Source: Gymnorhina tibicen
Taxonomy: Eukaryota; Chordata; Aves; Passeriformes; Artamidae
DNA: 64,000 bases
Direction: 5' to 3'
Assembly: GCA_013399875.1 (NCBI GenBank)
Contig: VXAZ01006320.1
Coordinates: 461,148 to 525,147, forward strand
Both the position numbers and the translations under genes were made by a program. The notes under the pieces were generated by a model, which was not told the origin of the DNA, made no database searches, and worked only from the letters and a program-made list of their open reading frames with translations. Positions within the stretch are counted from its first letter, which is position 1, and each line of letters starts with the position of its first letter. Positions 12,201-24,455 of this stretch are shown one piece after another.

Positions 12201-15200
12201 AATTATTATAAAATATACAACTGTAGTAGCACCAGTGCATTTCATCCCTAAACTATAACGCCGCATACTGTATACTGACAGGAAAACAGCCTTTAAAATG
12301 ACAATATCAATAAAACCTTAGGAACTCCTTTCAGAAGTGTATTGATGGCACAAAAAAAAAAAATCTGGGTTTGCATATATTCATGCTGCTCCCAGAATAT
12401 ATGCTCTATTTCAATAACAAACCCACCAAAACCAAAACAAAAACCCAACCAAACAAAAATAAAAACACAAAAAACCCGTGTTGTGTTCTTTAGTAGAAAG
12501 CCTATGTGTAAAGGAGAACTTAAGCAGTGACAAGTACTAAAAGTACAGCTCTGGAATTGGAATTTACCACAAATACAGAAAAACACGACAAATACAGAAA
12601 GGCACCATTCCTCCTGTGTTCTGAAGAACAATTACGGCACCATCACAAAAACAAAATAGAAATATTCGCGATATATAGTATTTATCTCCATGATAACTCC
12701 ACATTTGCCTTCAATGCTGAAGTGGCCAAAAACCGTTATCCTGACACCCAACTTTAAGGAATTTGTTTGACCAATATTTAAAATATGGCATATGTAACCA
12801 TACCATGTAAGACTGCTAATGCTAGCATTACATTAGCAACTAACGATTTCAGAAGAAATACATCTTTGTATTAATCTAACCTGAATTTTACATCTGTTTA
12901 ACAAATTAATTCTAGAGCACTAATGTTAGCCCAATATTTAGAAGTTTAGCTACTGGAAATCTAAGGTAACAACACTAGAACCCTGATACTCAGACCTGAT
13001 CCCCTTGATAGGACGTGAAATACAGGTCCTTGGAGCTAAACATCCTATGTATCTTATTTTCTTGCCTCAAATCTTAAGCTGTTTAAACAGGAAACCAATA
13101 CTTAACAAGGTGAAATAGCTCTTAGGAAGGCAGCAGGTGGTTTCTTAATCAATTAAAGCAAAAAAACCCTGAAACTTTTCAGTTATAAACAACTACCAGC
13201 TGAAGAGAGTATCAAGGGTGCAGATTCCAACAAATATTGTTCAAAATAAACTGTAAATTAAACTTCTCACCTTCCACCCTGCTCCAAAAAGAATATAGAT
13301 CCATAATGATCAGAATAAAGAACTCTGCTTCAAGATGCAAGACAAGTTTCTAAAGGGGTACTACGAAAGCTATGGATAAAAATTCTCTTCCAGAAATACT
13401 CTATTTCTATGGATTTTTTCCTCATCGATTTGGATGCTTTCTCCTCTACTAAGTCACCTATTAATAAGTAAGAAACAAAAATCTTAAAAAGGTTAAGTTT
13501 AGTTGAAATCAGCTGACAAAGACTGTATGATCTTACAAAGTTTCTTTTTCTTCCTTCTCAGCAGGAGGGAAAGAGGCTAAAAGAAAAGCAACTGAAACTA
13601 AGCATACTGATCTTTCAGTCACTTGTTTTCCCTGAATTTTTTCCCATTAGAATTGCAGACTCCTGTATATGGAAGCTCAATGGTAATAAGGCTTTTCTTG
13701 TCAATTATTTCTCAAGAATCTCTTAGATGTAGTGCAAAAATCTCCAGGGGCTCTGCTGACTACAGACTTCACTGTAGCTTTCAACCTACCGAAACAGTCT
13801 GCTTTGGAAAGGGACTGATTCCTGTAGATACCAATAACAATTGACATGCAAATGCAAACAGAAAAATTAAATAAAGCTTCTGAACTCAGCATCGTCACTG
13901 CAAACTGAACGAAGCAAAAAAGCTTCCCCTACCCCAGTGCCTCTGTAAGCTTCAAACTGATCTAGAAATTGCAGCTCAAGTCAGGTCTCTCAAAATTAAG
14001 TGTTTTGTTCCCTTTGTACTGCAGGTACATACTGAATACAAACAGCATTGAGAATTGCCCAGATTCACACTTACAATCCTATGGTTGCACAGACTGCACA
14101 GTCCTCAACACACCCTGCAGTAAGATTTAAGGGGTCAAAAGCATATTTATAAGAGGAATTATTTTAATTGGTCTTTCCTATTCACAGTTACAGTCTCACA
14201 AAGCTGCTTAAATATTTGACAGACTCCTTACTGGAATGATTTCTATTATTCTCAATAGCTGTCTTTTGTCTGACCCACGACAGCTTCTGTAGCTAGGAGC
14301 AGTTGCAGTTGTTGGAAACCACCCTGTATCACATCACCTTAACAATCAAGCTATATGTACTAACATTTACACATTCTGGAAGTGTGTAATGTAGGCAGTA
14401 AGGCATGAAGGCAAAAAAATAAACAGAAAAGGCAAGTACTTTTCTGAAGTGCACATTCTGGGAAGACTACATCCTACAATACTGCCAACTCAGAACACAG
14501 TTTGGATTTTCTTAACTTCCTCAGTTCAGCCATCCCGTTCTACAGCAATTATCACATAAACTACAATAATTGATGTTTTGGTCCAGAAAACACCAAATCT
14601 GAGACTAGTCCTACTTTAGACTGCATTTGAAAACAGTTCTAATGTCTAATTATTGTTTTGTCAATCAACAGGTAGATTCAACATATTCTGGCTACATCCA
14701 GATCTCCCCTGAGCCCAAGAAGGTTTTGAATAACAAAAGCCATCACGGTACATCATGTCAAAGACACAGAATGTTTTTATAGCATTTCTTCAGATACCTG
14801 CCAGTAACATGAGGGTGGAATCTAGTAAGTTCATTAACCCTAAGTAAGGAGCATGTGTTACTCCATATATTAACTGGGTTGTCCATTACTATTAAATGCT
14901 TAATGACCAAAACTACCAGCAAAATACACTATGTAAAATTTGATCAGAGTTCTTTTTTATTGGGTCCCTCTAATTTAAAATGTTTACAAAAACCTCCAGA
15001 CACCATCTCTTAATTTCCGTGACACACTTAATAGACTGCAGAATTATTTCAAATATTTGCTAGCCAGTGCAGAAAAAAAAGTCCCAATATATACAAGACT
15101 ACAATGACAACAGCCAGATACATTTTCAATAAGCTTACTGAAATCTGTCTCCTCCATTTGTGTTTAACTGTATGCATGTAAGGCCACAAAGAAATATAAA

Positions 15201-15559
15201 ATATGAGCCATCTTGGAGGTTTACGAAGTTGACCTGCTAACCACAATCACTGCACTAATACACTGCAATGTGGAGTACATTCACACGATTAGTTGCAGAA
15301 TTATCTGCTGCTTACATGTCCAGCTACAAAAAATACCACAATGCGATGCCTGTGAGGAAGGGGTGAAGAATAATGTATACCACCACACAAATTTTTTCAT
15401 TTAACCTCACAGAAAGGAGCATTACATCACACTCTTACAATGCAGGAGGAGGGGCCTGTTCTCAGAAAGCAAGCTCCAGCTATTTCCCTTTAATTTTCTG
15501 CTTGCTTCTGGAGGGAGTTGCAAAAATAACTCGGATTTAAATTTTTAGCAACACAGAAG
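9276..15559. other. Intron-like AT-rich stretch
   Basis: This would be intron of the minus-strand gene if the promoter call is right. It contains an A/C-rich tract at 12.4 kb and a 14-bp perfect palindrome (TAATGCTAGCATTA, 12,817-12,830). A short minus-strand segment at 13,271-13,349 lies between a ccctttag acceptor and a GGAAG|gtgaga donor and is open in one frame, but is too short to call. No RNA gene or recognisable interspersed repeat was seen in the rest. Confidence 0.35.
12418..12480. repeat. A/C-rich low-complexity tract
   Basis: About 60 bases almost entirely of A and C in irregular units such as ccaaaacc, caaaaaccc and aaccaaac. It is not a perfect microsatellite. Similar tracts recur at 38.4 kb and, as T/G on this strand, at 23.0 and 29.0 kb. 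The apparent open frames across it are composition artefacts. Confidence 0.8.
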
Positions 15560-16083
15560 GCCGGGGGGGGGGGGCAGGGGNACCCGCTCCCCAGGGCTCG
15601 GCGGGGAGGCTCCGTCCCTGCTCCCGCGGAAGGCACGGCCCCAGCCGGCCTCGGTCCGACCCAGCAGCAGAAAGAATGCAAGCCCGGTTTTACACATGCA
15701 AATTTTTGCAGCAGATTTAAGAGCTCCGGGTGCTGTGGGGAAGAAATCACTCTTTAAAAAGCCTCTATTTAAATAAAACAAGATTTTCAGCACTATCTTG
15801 TACTTCACCAGCTCGGAAAATACAAACGATCTTCTGTAATTTGCCTAGGTGTTTTAAATTACAAATATTTTCCAAATCCACGCCACAGTTGTACGGAGAG
15901 CTCCTTCTAAAAAGCCCCAAAAATCCACTAAAAGTGCCGTACGCGTACAAGCAGACAACATCTGAAGCAAGTCTTTGTGCTAGAAAAGACACCTCTGCAA
16001 AATCACGGATGGAAACAGTCAGCTCAGGCTCTTAAAAAATCTACTGATAGGTAAAAACAATAAAACATAAACGTACCACTAAC

Positions 16084-16350
16084 CTCATAAAGTGCAGCAG
16101 TGCTTAAATCCAGCGAGTTGAGGCATACAAGGTAGAAATGGAAATGAAAAAAAAAAATCCAAAAATGGTTTTGTGTTTTTGCTTTTTTGTTTAGGTTTTT
16201 TTTTCCTTTTTTGTTAAATTTTTTTTTTTGCTCTCTTTTTTTATTTCAAACGTTCAGAACCCAGCAGAGACTCCGTCGGCCATTTTGGCTGCGCTCCCTC
16301 GCTCTCTCCTCTCGCTCCCTCCCTCGCGCTCCCTCTTGCTCTCTCTAAAG
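16084..16350 (-). other. Putative 5' untranslated first exon
   Basis: On the minus strand the GA-rich core of the CpG island leads into an A-rich, stop-rich stretch and ends CACTTTATGAG|gttagt at 16,084, a good donor. The right-hand limit is only approximate because no start site can be read from sequence. Within it, AAAATGGCC at 16,283 opens a nine-codon frame (MADGVSAGF) that stops at 16,254, so the exon cannot carry the main coding sequence in that frame. The stop density and A/T homopolymers fit an untranslated leader. The main start codon would be in a downstream exon that I could not place. The gene identity is unknown. Confidence 0.45.
16277..16289 (-). promoter_or_regulatory. YY1 / TISU-like element
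   Basis: On the minus strand the bases read CCAAAATGGCCGA. This resembles the YY1 site and the TISU element (SAASATGGCGGC), which in many housekeeping promoters combines a YY1 site with a start codon close to the cap. It lies in the densest part of the CpG island. The following frame is only nine codons, so here it would drive a short upstream frame or act only as a binding site. Confidence 0.5.
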
Positions 16351-16384
16351 GAAGCAGCTTTTTTGTGACCTTCAAATACGGGCG

Positions 16385-16395
16385 GCTCACGTGAC
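16385..16395. promoter_or_regulatory. Palindromic E-box (CLEAR/USF type)
   Basis: The bases gctcacgtgac contain the palindrome TCACGTGA. On the minus strand this reads GTCACGTGAGC, which fits the CLEAR consensus bound by TFEB/TFE3 and the USF/MITF E-box. It lies about 100 bases upstream of the putative minus-strand leader and next to GGGCGG, a position expected for a functional promoter site. Binding is inferred, not shown. Confidence 0.55.
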
Positions 16396-17819
16396 CCCGC
16401 GCGCGCTGTCACTCACCGCCCGGGCCCGGCCCAGCCCCCGCCTTAAAGGGACAGCGCCCTGCCCGCACCGGGACGGCCTCCGCCGCCAAGCCCCGCGCCC
16501 CGCCGGCATTCTGCTCCTCGCCCTCGTCGGGCAGAGGCGAGGCACAGGAAGGGTACAGTGGGGGAGCCCTGAGAGTACGGAGGGCGGCCCAGATGGAGCT
16601 TCTCTCTTTAAAACCGGCTAAAAAGCCAGCAGCCAATTATGCTAATTCCACATTAGGGCTGCAGAGCCGACAAGCGGTGAACGGTGAATGTTAAGTCCTT
16701 CCAGCCACACGCGCTGTTCTGTGGTGCACCGGGAACACCGACCCCAGCGCTCGCTTGGAGGCAAACCCCCATTGTAAGCACAACGCCCTCCTGACTCAAG
16801 GACAAGAGGTTCATGCGCAGACCAAAGTTAATCCGGGCTGTAACCAGACTGCCTACACCACACGCACGCATAAACCCGAGATCCAGGTCCAGACACGGGA
16901 ACACCCGCAGGACAGCAGAGCAAACTCGGTCTCTCCTGCTGCCTTGCCCGCTTTAACTCTCAGGCTGCAACTCGGCCATTAGGCAGACACTTCACAGCCT
17001 CTTCCCACAATTTCAACAGATAACTGCTCTAACAGTTGAAACAGAGAATCCCAGCATCTTGTAACATAAAAAAAATCTGCAGGATTTTTCCAGATGTTAC
17101 CCTGAATGTGCAGAAACAGTAAAGAATACAGTTCAGCAAAAGGATATGGTGACGCGTGTACGATCCTGCTGTGAGATTTGCTCCTGAGTCAGCCCAACAC
17201 AGGTAGGAAATGCTGGAGTTGACTGTGTAATGGAACCACGCCTGGCGAGGGAACTGACAGCTAGCTCGGGAAGCTCTCAGGAGCACCCTCAGGATCAAAC
17301 CCTTAAAATACACAAGTTTTTAATTCTGTACAGTTATGCAGTGTAACTATGTAGAAAGTAAAAAAGCCAAAGCCCACCTGAACACGAGGGGAATTTTTAA
17401 CACGTAACACCTTTGTACAGACTTTGTGTCTGGGCGTGCGCGAATTGCTTTAAATAAGCTATAACAAGTATAGTATGAATACTGCCATCTCAGATCTACA
17501 GTTACATTGCTGCTGGGCTTACACTAACTTCTACTTAATCATTCTGTGCAAAATTAGCCAATGATAAAGTGCTGCTAAATCCTTTAAACATAAAACCATT
17601 GATAAAGTGTGAGGCTAAGTTTGGCAAGTGGGTCCACTCTGAACCTCGCGATTCAACAGAAGGGTCTCCCTTACCCTTTGCACTCTTATCTTTTTGTATT
17701 CCCAGTCTCTGTACAAATCTCTTCAAACTGATTATGATCCGATTTTCCTGGGTATGCTTCATCCATGTAGTTAAGTTGTGCCTTCACAAATTTATATGAA
17801 AACCTGTTTTTGCCAATAA

Positions 17820-18075
17820 TTACAGAACCACAGAACATTCTGATTTGGAATGGATGCTCAAGGATCACCAGAGTCCAACTCCTGGCCCTGCACACGCCAC
17901 CCCAAGAATCACACCATGTGCCTGAGAGTGTTATCCAAATGTGCCTTGAACTCTGTGACAGGCACGGTGCTTTTGCCAATACCTTTGACAGGAATTCTTT
18001 AAGCAATCTAAACCACTCATCCATGACAACACCACGGAATGGAACTAAGTTGGAGATCCATGGGAGGGCACTCCA
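17820..18075 (-). mobile_element. Truncated CR1 LINE, 3' region
   Basis: On the plus strand it starts cagaaccacagaacattctg, continues with ggatcaccagagtccaactcc and tggccctgcacacgccacccc, then aagaatcacaccatgtgcct and gagagtgttatccaaatg. These are reverse-complement words of the CR1 3' end family in which tgtccaaacgcttcttgaactctg occurs. The copy is diverged and 5'-truncated, as is usual for CR1. The inner limit near 18,075 is uncertain. Confidence 0.75.
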
Positions 18076-19440
18076 AAGGAATTAATTTGAGGGAGGCAGA
18101 AACTGCACATCTTATGAACAAGAACAAAAATCATTTGTATGTATTATCACAGAACATAAGCCATTGGCCTCATAAGGAAGCCATGAAAGGCTGCTATGGT
18201 TCTGGTTCTGACATGTTTTGCTCCCACCCTCATGGTAAGGTACAGAAACTCAAACAGGGATTCTGCCACTGATGGGATTTCTACAACAGGACTACAGCCT
18301 GCACTGTAGCCATCTATCTCTGCAGGCTCAAGAAACTCTGGCAATAGCTAATGCGAGCTGCATTTATGGGTACTTAATGAAATAAAAGCAGCTGGATGTA
18401 ACTGCTCAGGTTGTCCTGCCCAAACCAGAGCAGAGAATTGCCCTGCTGGATGTAGCAGATTGGAGTGTTTTGTGGCTGGGCTAATCCAAACACAGCAATT
18501 TAGGAAATGTGGTGAAAACTCAGGGAACATCTTATTTGTGGCAAGACCCAAAGAGAACACCGCAATTGCTCTAAATCCCTAATGACAAAATCCAAACCAA
18601 CTGCTAGGCATCCGATTCACACAGTTTCATAAAGGCAAATGTATATGCATATCTATGAAACAGCTATCCCCCTCCTGAAAAAATACATTAAGTACTGCAG
18701 CTACATGTTCTATACATGTTCACATTGAATATGACAGTATGCATTAAGCTACAGACAATTTTATTCCCTCTCAAAAGCCAAATTGTTTTACTGAGACCTA
18801 TAAATCCTCTTAACTTCACTAGGGTTTACCAACTCTCCATTCTGAAGTCCTGGAAGCCTTTACTTCAAGGAGTTGATAATACTGTGATGACTTTCAGAAA
18901 CAAGCACTCACTTGAGTTGCTGTGAATCCAAGTGTAAATAACTGCTATTCAAATTTCACCTTACCAATGTTCTATTGACAAAGCTTTTTTAATCAGAAAG
19001 TAAGCAAATTATCAGTGAACCAAAAATATTCAGAGGCCAGTATGGGTAATTCTTAAATAACTGTAGCTTTAATTGAACTTTTTCCACTAAACTACCATTT
19101 GAAATATATCAATTCTTTTCCTATTCTTGTTGGCATATTGATTAAGATAGCCAAGGAAAAGTTTTTGGTTTTTTGTTTTGATTTAGGATGTTTGTTGAGT
19201 TTTGTTTGTTTATAATGAGCACAGCAGATCAGAAAACAAAGGAGTAGAGCCTTTTTAGGCTCTACATATACATAGCTTATACAAAATCTGCACACCACTT
19301 TTCAGAGGGCAATTGCATTTCAAAAACCTAACCATTAAGTATTCGGATGCCAACAGGCTGTTAATACCCAGTGTTAATAGGTTATATCCTTGTTATGTGC
19401 TACTAACTTATCTGATTACAAACACTTCATTTCTAAACTC

Positions 19441-19510
19441 CTTCCATCTGAGGATCATAAAGCACTTTAAAATCTTTAATGAAGCTTCACAGTGCTCCTA
19501 TGAGGACAGT
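19441..19510 (+). repeat. Possible ancient SINE/LINE tail relic
   Basis: The words atctgaggatcataaagcac, ttaatgaagcttcacagtg and ctcctatgagga parallel an old amniote repeat containing ctgaggatctcaaagcac, ttaatgaagcctcacaac and ccctgtgaggta. The similarity fades after about 70 bases. It could be a chance resemblance, and a repeat-profile search is needed to settle it. Confidence 0.35.
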
Positions 19511-22350
19511 ATCCAGTATGAGCAGACATATACATGCACATTAAGAGAGATGATTACAATTGTGGGTTCCCTGTGCTCGTATCTCAACTGAGACAGGAGA
19601 GGAATAGGTTTTTTAATTCATATTAAGCTGTATTGTGGTTTTAGTAACAGCTCATCCTTTTTGATGACCTATCAATAAGAATCAAGCAATTAGACTTTAA
19701 TATTATGTACATAGGCATGCTCCAGTGTCCACTGGAACTGAGGTATCCACACCCTCCAGCTGTCATCTCAAAAAGGAGACCTGGTCTGTCTGACCTGTAA
19801 ATCTTTACTCAGTTTTAAAAGGATTTGAGTTCATCCAGTCCATATGCAAAACTCCGTCTTTCATGAGCTGGCATTTTGTTTGGGCTCAAAGTCCTACAGT
19901 TTGCTGTCATGTCTTACTTTGAAGGCTGCACCCTCATCATCCCAACACTGGGCCCCACCCACTGGGCTTTCTATACTGCCTATACACCCATGGCAATAAA
20001 TTTAAGACTTACTTTTTCCCCCAGAAAGTTCTTCATAGCTGATATTATGAAAGTGAAAAAGTCAATTCATCTACTACTAACACGACTCCTCACCAGAAAC
20101 CTCAAATAGTAACAAGTTTCTCATAGCATGGATGCCTTGTCACCAACTGTCCTTTTCCTGCTGGTGAAGAGTTTGCCTTGTGAAATATTAGAGGAAAAAA
20201 GGCAGATTTTAGTGGCCAAATGAACTGAAGCCTACATGCTCTCTACACTACTGCAACTCATCAGTTAGATTTCCCCAGATCTCCCTCTCCTAACCCCAGA
20301 AGTGGCGTGCAGTAAGAGATGCAACATAATTGGAGGCAGATTACTCACCAGTTCCCCAACCAGTCCCCAGCAGTCCAACTGACCTGGATTACAAACCCAC
20401 CAAGCATACCTCTTCAAGTTAAGAGGGATCAGAAAAGTGCCTGTCCTTCCTGAGATCAGGCTAAAAGCATAACTCAGGGTAGGGACATGTATGCAAGGAC
20501 TACATTACATAGTCACACAATTTCTAATAATAAAGAGCAAGCAGAGAACCCTTTAAATTAAGAAACAGAATTAAAAGTCTTAACTACTCCTTATGTGCTC
20601 TAAAAACTGCCATATGGTTTATTTTAAGGAAACAATTAAAAACAGTCTCAGTCTTGGATAACGGATAGCTCAGATCACTTTTAAATTATTTTCTCTGAAC
20701 AGACAGATGCTGAAGCCCAAGACTTCCGAAAATTGAAGATGATAGCTAATTCTGGCTGTACCAACATACTTTTTTTTAAAGTATTCACAGCAATTTCACC
20801 TAAGCCATTGTGCAAATGATGACCTCTCTTTCTGCAGGATGCAAAATTTCAAGTGTTCAAACATTTTTCAAGGACAAAACACTCACTCCTAAAGAAAACT
20901 AGGGTTTTGTTTTGGGGCCCTCCCCTTTCACACTTAGTAAATAGCGAGACGTTTTATGCTGCAGAATTGTGAAAACAGAGCTGGCAGGGGTTTTTAATGA
21001 TAGTAATCAAAAGTATAATGTAAATTGTTTCTTCAGAGAAAAAGCACGACAAAAAGCATCCAACAAAGGAAAAGCTTGCTTCGTTTCTGAAAACGTTACA
21101 GCAGCTTTTGCATCCCTTACACAAAGGCACCTATCAACACATTTTAGGAATTATTATTACTATTCAAAACTTATATTGCAACACTGCTTTGGAGCCATAC
21201 TAAAGCTCAGACCTCATTCATATTTTGCCCAGGACAAAAGAAAGAATACAAGGCCTGAAAACTTCAGTTTAAGAATGATACATGACTTCAAGCTCAAGCC
21301 AAGTTCTGACCCTGTACATTAATGAAGTGCTCAGGAAAAGATAATGAGTCAGAAGGAAAACTTTATTCCCCAAACTTAGCAAACACTCATTTTTCCACCT
21401 ATTTTTTCCTCAATCTGCTGCAATACTTTCCCTCAGTGTTCAGCCTATAAATAATCTACCACTATGCCTCCACTTCTTCAATTCCCCAAATGCCCTTTCC
21501 AGACTGGAGAAAGAGAAAGCTTTCAATCTGCCTTTTAACAAGGTTGGTGGGCGAACAACAGAACTGAAAGCTCATTTCCTACAAATCTCTGTCACACATC
21601 ACTGAACCTCTACTTTCCACACTAATCCCAGCTTCCTGCACAGCCAGTTCTCCTTTGATGCCAAGGTTCTAACAGTATATTGAGCTCTATGCAGGCCTCT
21701 TCCCATAACTTGTTTTCACCTCTTTCAGTGCCTGGGCAAAAACTAGCATATACTGCAGCTATTCCCAAAACACACACAATGATTAAGCTGTTAAAAGACA
21801 CAACCAGCGCAGATAATCATTTGTCTTGTCCTGAAACCCTTCTGTTAGTGGGGAAATTAACTTTGGTCTCTTCTCTAGGAAGCTACTGAAGTTTAATATA
21901 TTGGTAATTATAATTATATTATAGTTTCTTACTTCTCTGCCTCACTTGTCCAGAACTGGACAGGAGGCTCCAAACTTACTTGGGAAAGATACAGACATGA
22001 AAAGCCATTGCATGAGACTTAACTACCCTAGGAACTGAAAGACTTGACCTCAGATACCATCTCCCACCAATGAAGTCCACATCTAAATGTTGATTGAGTC
22101 TTTAAATCCATATCCTTGGACATTAAATAAGTACCTTCCAGTAGCATAACAAGCAATGAAACTTGTGTAAATTAATATTCTTAGAATTTCTTTAACCTGC
22201 TCTTTATTATCATCTTAGAAGCATCTTGATTTTGAAGGCTGTAATCCTATCCTAACAGATCTTCATCTTCAGTTCCTAAAATCCTATCAACTGCCAAAAT
22301 ATCAATGAAATGGGAGAAAGTTATCTGTTTTATGCAATGACAGTGAAAAG

Positions 22351-22490
22351 AGAATCATAGAATGGTTTTGTTTGGAAGGGCCCTTTAAAGATCATCTCGT
22401 TCTAACCCCTTTGCTGTGGCCAGGGACACCTTCCACTAGACCAGATTCCTTGAAGCCCCATCCAACCTGGCCTCAAACACTTAGATGCAT
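22351..22490 (-). mobile_element. Truncated CR1 LINE, 3' end
   Basis: The plus strand reads gaatcatagaatggttttg, ttggaagggccctttaaaga, tcatctcgttctaaccc, then cagggacaccttccactaga and agccccatccaacctggcct. This is the reverse complement of the standard avian CR1 3' end. About 140 bases survive. Confidence 0.85.
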
Positions 22491-22980
22491 CTTTCAAATA
22501 AACAGACATTCAGGGAAATGGTATGTCCTACCCATATATACAGCAAGTGTTGCTTCCTAATAGTTATTTACAGCATGTGAATTACCATGCCAGTTACATG
22601 ACTGATTCAACTGACTTTCCATCAACCATAGCTGTTACAATGAATTTCAAAAGGAATAATAATTTCATTCATTAAATCCTTCCTTCACCCTGTTTAAGCC
22701 TTGGAGCTTTGAATATTTTTAAATAGCAGCAAGCTTTTTCATCTGACCAGGTCAGAATGTTTAAGAACAAACTTACCTTTATGTCTACCAACACTTTACC
22801 ACAACAGGACCCCTTTATATGGTGCCTTTAGACATGCTCCTGAACTCTACTCAAAGCAGATTTCTTACAAATCTTACTTTTAGGACATCTCACAAAAGAC
22901 AAAGAAGATTTTTGGACCGAAAGTCTTATACTAGTTTAATCTTTTTTTCCCCCCCTACCTAAAAGGAAGCTGTGCTGCAC

Positions 22981-23040
22981 TTTGTTTTTTGTTGTGTTTG
23001 TTTGGTTTGGTTGTTTTTTGTTTTAATATTTATTTTTGGT
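22981..23040. repeat. T/G-rich low-complexity tract
   Basis: Roughly 60 bases of T and G in irregular ttttg, tttgg and gttttt units, the complement of the A/C-rich tracts elsewhere in the window. No function is inferred. Confidence 0.75.
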
Positions 23041-24367
23041 GAGATAGCCCAATCTCTCTACATATTTTTCTAACTTGTCTTTAGTTTTAGCATGGCGAGT
23101 TCAATCACTGGGCTGGAAACCTCTTGAGCAAAGGAATTTCTGGCATCTTGGTAGAAGCTGGCACCAACCCATTTTCCTTTGTTCTCATTAAAGGAACCAT
23201 AATATGGTAAGTTAAATAATAATAATAAAAGCAAGCCAGCCCAAAACAAAACAAAAAACCCAAAGTAAAAGCAGAATACGAAAGGAATGTATTTTCAGTG
23301 GATTATTGTAAGAGAGGATTTCCCTAATTTGACTAATTTTTCTAATAAAGCACTATTTATTGCTGCAAAAATCTGTAAACTGATCTTTCCAAATGACTTG
23401 AACATCTTCCCTGAATAATTTGCCTTCATGTACAGTCCTTCAGTTTGAAATGTCAGGAAAGGAACAGCTGGCTATCCGGGCAGAAAATTCTACAAGCTGT
23501 AGCTGTCACAAATATTCAAATGCATGGAGTAACCTAAAAACAGTATGACTCCCAAATATGAACAACTTTGACTTTAGGGCAAAGAGTTCAGCAGATTCAA
23601 TCCATTCAGGTAGGAGTAAAAGAAATCATACCAGCTCTCCAGATCACAGCATGCCAGAGGAGCAATGCAGCTTAAGCCGTCCAAGATATCTCTGTAAACA
23701 AGTTTTGAATTCGTACCATGTTTACCACATAGCACAATATTTTTAGTCATACAAAGTAAGTCATATCTTCTGCATGGAAATAAAAAGCTTGCTTTCTTTC
23801 CTTCCCTCCCTTTCTTTAACCATTAATGGTCACTTCATCAAGGGTAAGATCTGCATCTTAGAACCAAGACCATTTACCTTTCTCTACTTTAACCTCTGGT
23901 ATATCTAAGTGATAGCACGTGGTCATCAAAATTTCTTTTTTCTGCATACAAACAAAAAGAGAGCACAAACTCATTAATATAACATAAAAATAGTAATTTT
24001 TTTTCCCCCTTTCTCTCCTTCATCTCCTTGAAAGGAATATTCAACCATTCTTCTGGGTGTACACACAAAAAATACCAAAGAATTGATGAATTTTTTTTTT
24101 GAGAGAATGAAGCAGAGAAAAAAGCAGTGAGCATCTTAAATTGGATGCAAAAAGGGAAAAAAAAAAGTTTTAGGACTGTAATTCAGTCCTAGTAATTTAT
24201 GATGTCACTGACTTGTGCTAGCAGTCCAAAAACTAAATTCTTAGCAAATCAAAATTAGTGGCACTAACTTGGTGTAGGTACCACAGAAATTTGTCTAAAG
24301 TGTATTTTTACATTAAGAAGATAGACAAAATGCTAATTTAGACAGGGCTCAAAATTATTAACAGCCC

Positions 24368-24455
24368 TTATAGAACTGTATTAGGTTGGAAAAGACTTTC
24401 AAGACCATCAAGTCCAACCATCAACCCAGCACTGCCAAGTCTACCACTACCTTAA
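24368..24455 (-). mobile_element. Short CR1 LINE 3' fragment
   Basis: The plus strand reads tagaactgtattaggttgga, aaagactttcaagaccatc and aagtccaaccatcaacccag followed by cactgccaagtctaccact. These are reverse-complement CR1 3' end words of the subfamily carrying catcaagtccaaccatcaaccc. Confidence 0.8.

Larger units (their letters stand above)
15560..16960. promoter_or_regulatory. CpG island promoter
   Basis: This is the only extended stretch with frequent CpG in an otherwise CpG-poor window. It has three parts: a GC-rich piece near 15,560-15,680, the dense core at about 16,260-16,560 (runs such as ccccgcgcgcgctg and cgcccgggcccggcccag), and a thinner shoulder to about 16,960. GGGCGG lies at 16,380-16,385. 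A pyrimidine-rich stretch (16,291-16,347) reads as a GA-rich leader on the minus strand. No TATA box is placed convincingly. Together this is a typical TATA-less housekeeping promoter. The best transcribed direction is minus, because an exon-like leader ends in a good donor at 16,084, but initiation in both directions is possible. Position 15,581 is an undetermined base next to a 12-G run. Confidence 0.8.

Noticed and set aside
12293..12631. 112-codon minus-strand frame
   Set aside because: It crosses the A/C-rich tract. The product is dominated by F, C and G from low-complexity DNA, with no splice or promoter support.
15490..15808. Minus-strand frames of 86-87 codons at the CpG island edge
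   Set aside because: They span the G-run and the undetermined base. Proline/glycine-rich output is expected from GC-rich promoter DNA.
16391..16636. Overlapping plus and minus frames of about 75 codons in the CpG island
   Set aside because: Stop codons are rare in CpG-rich DNA, and both strands are open at once with no other coding evidence.
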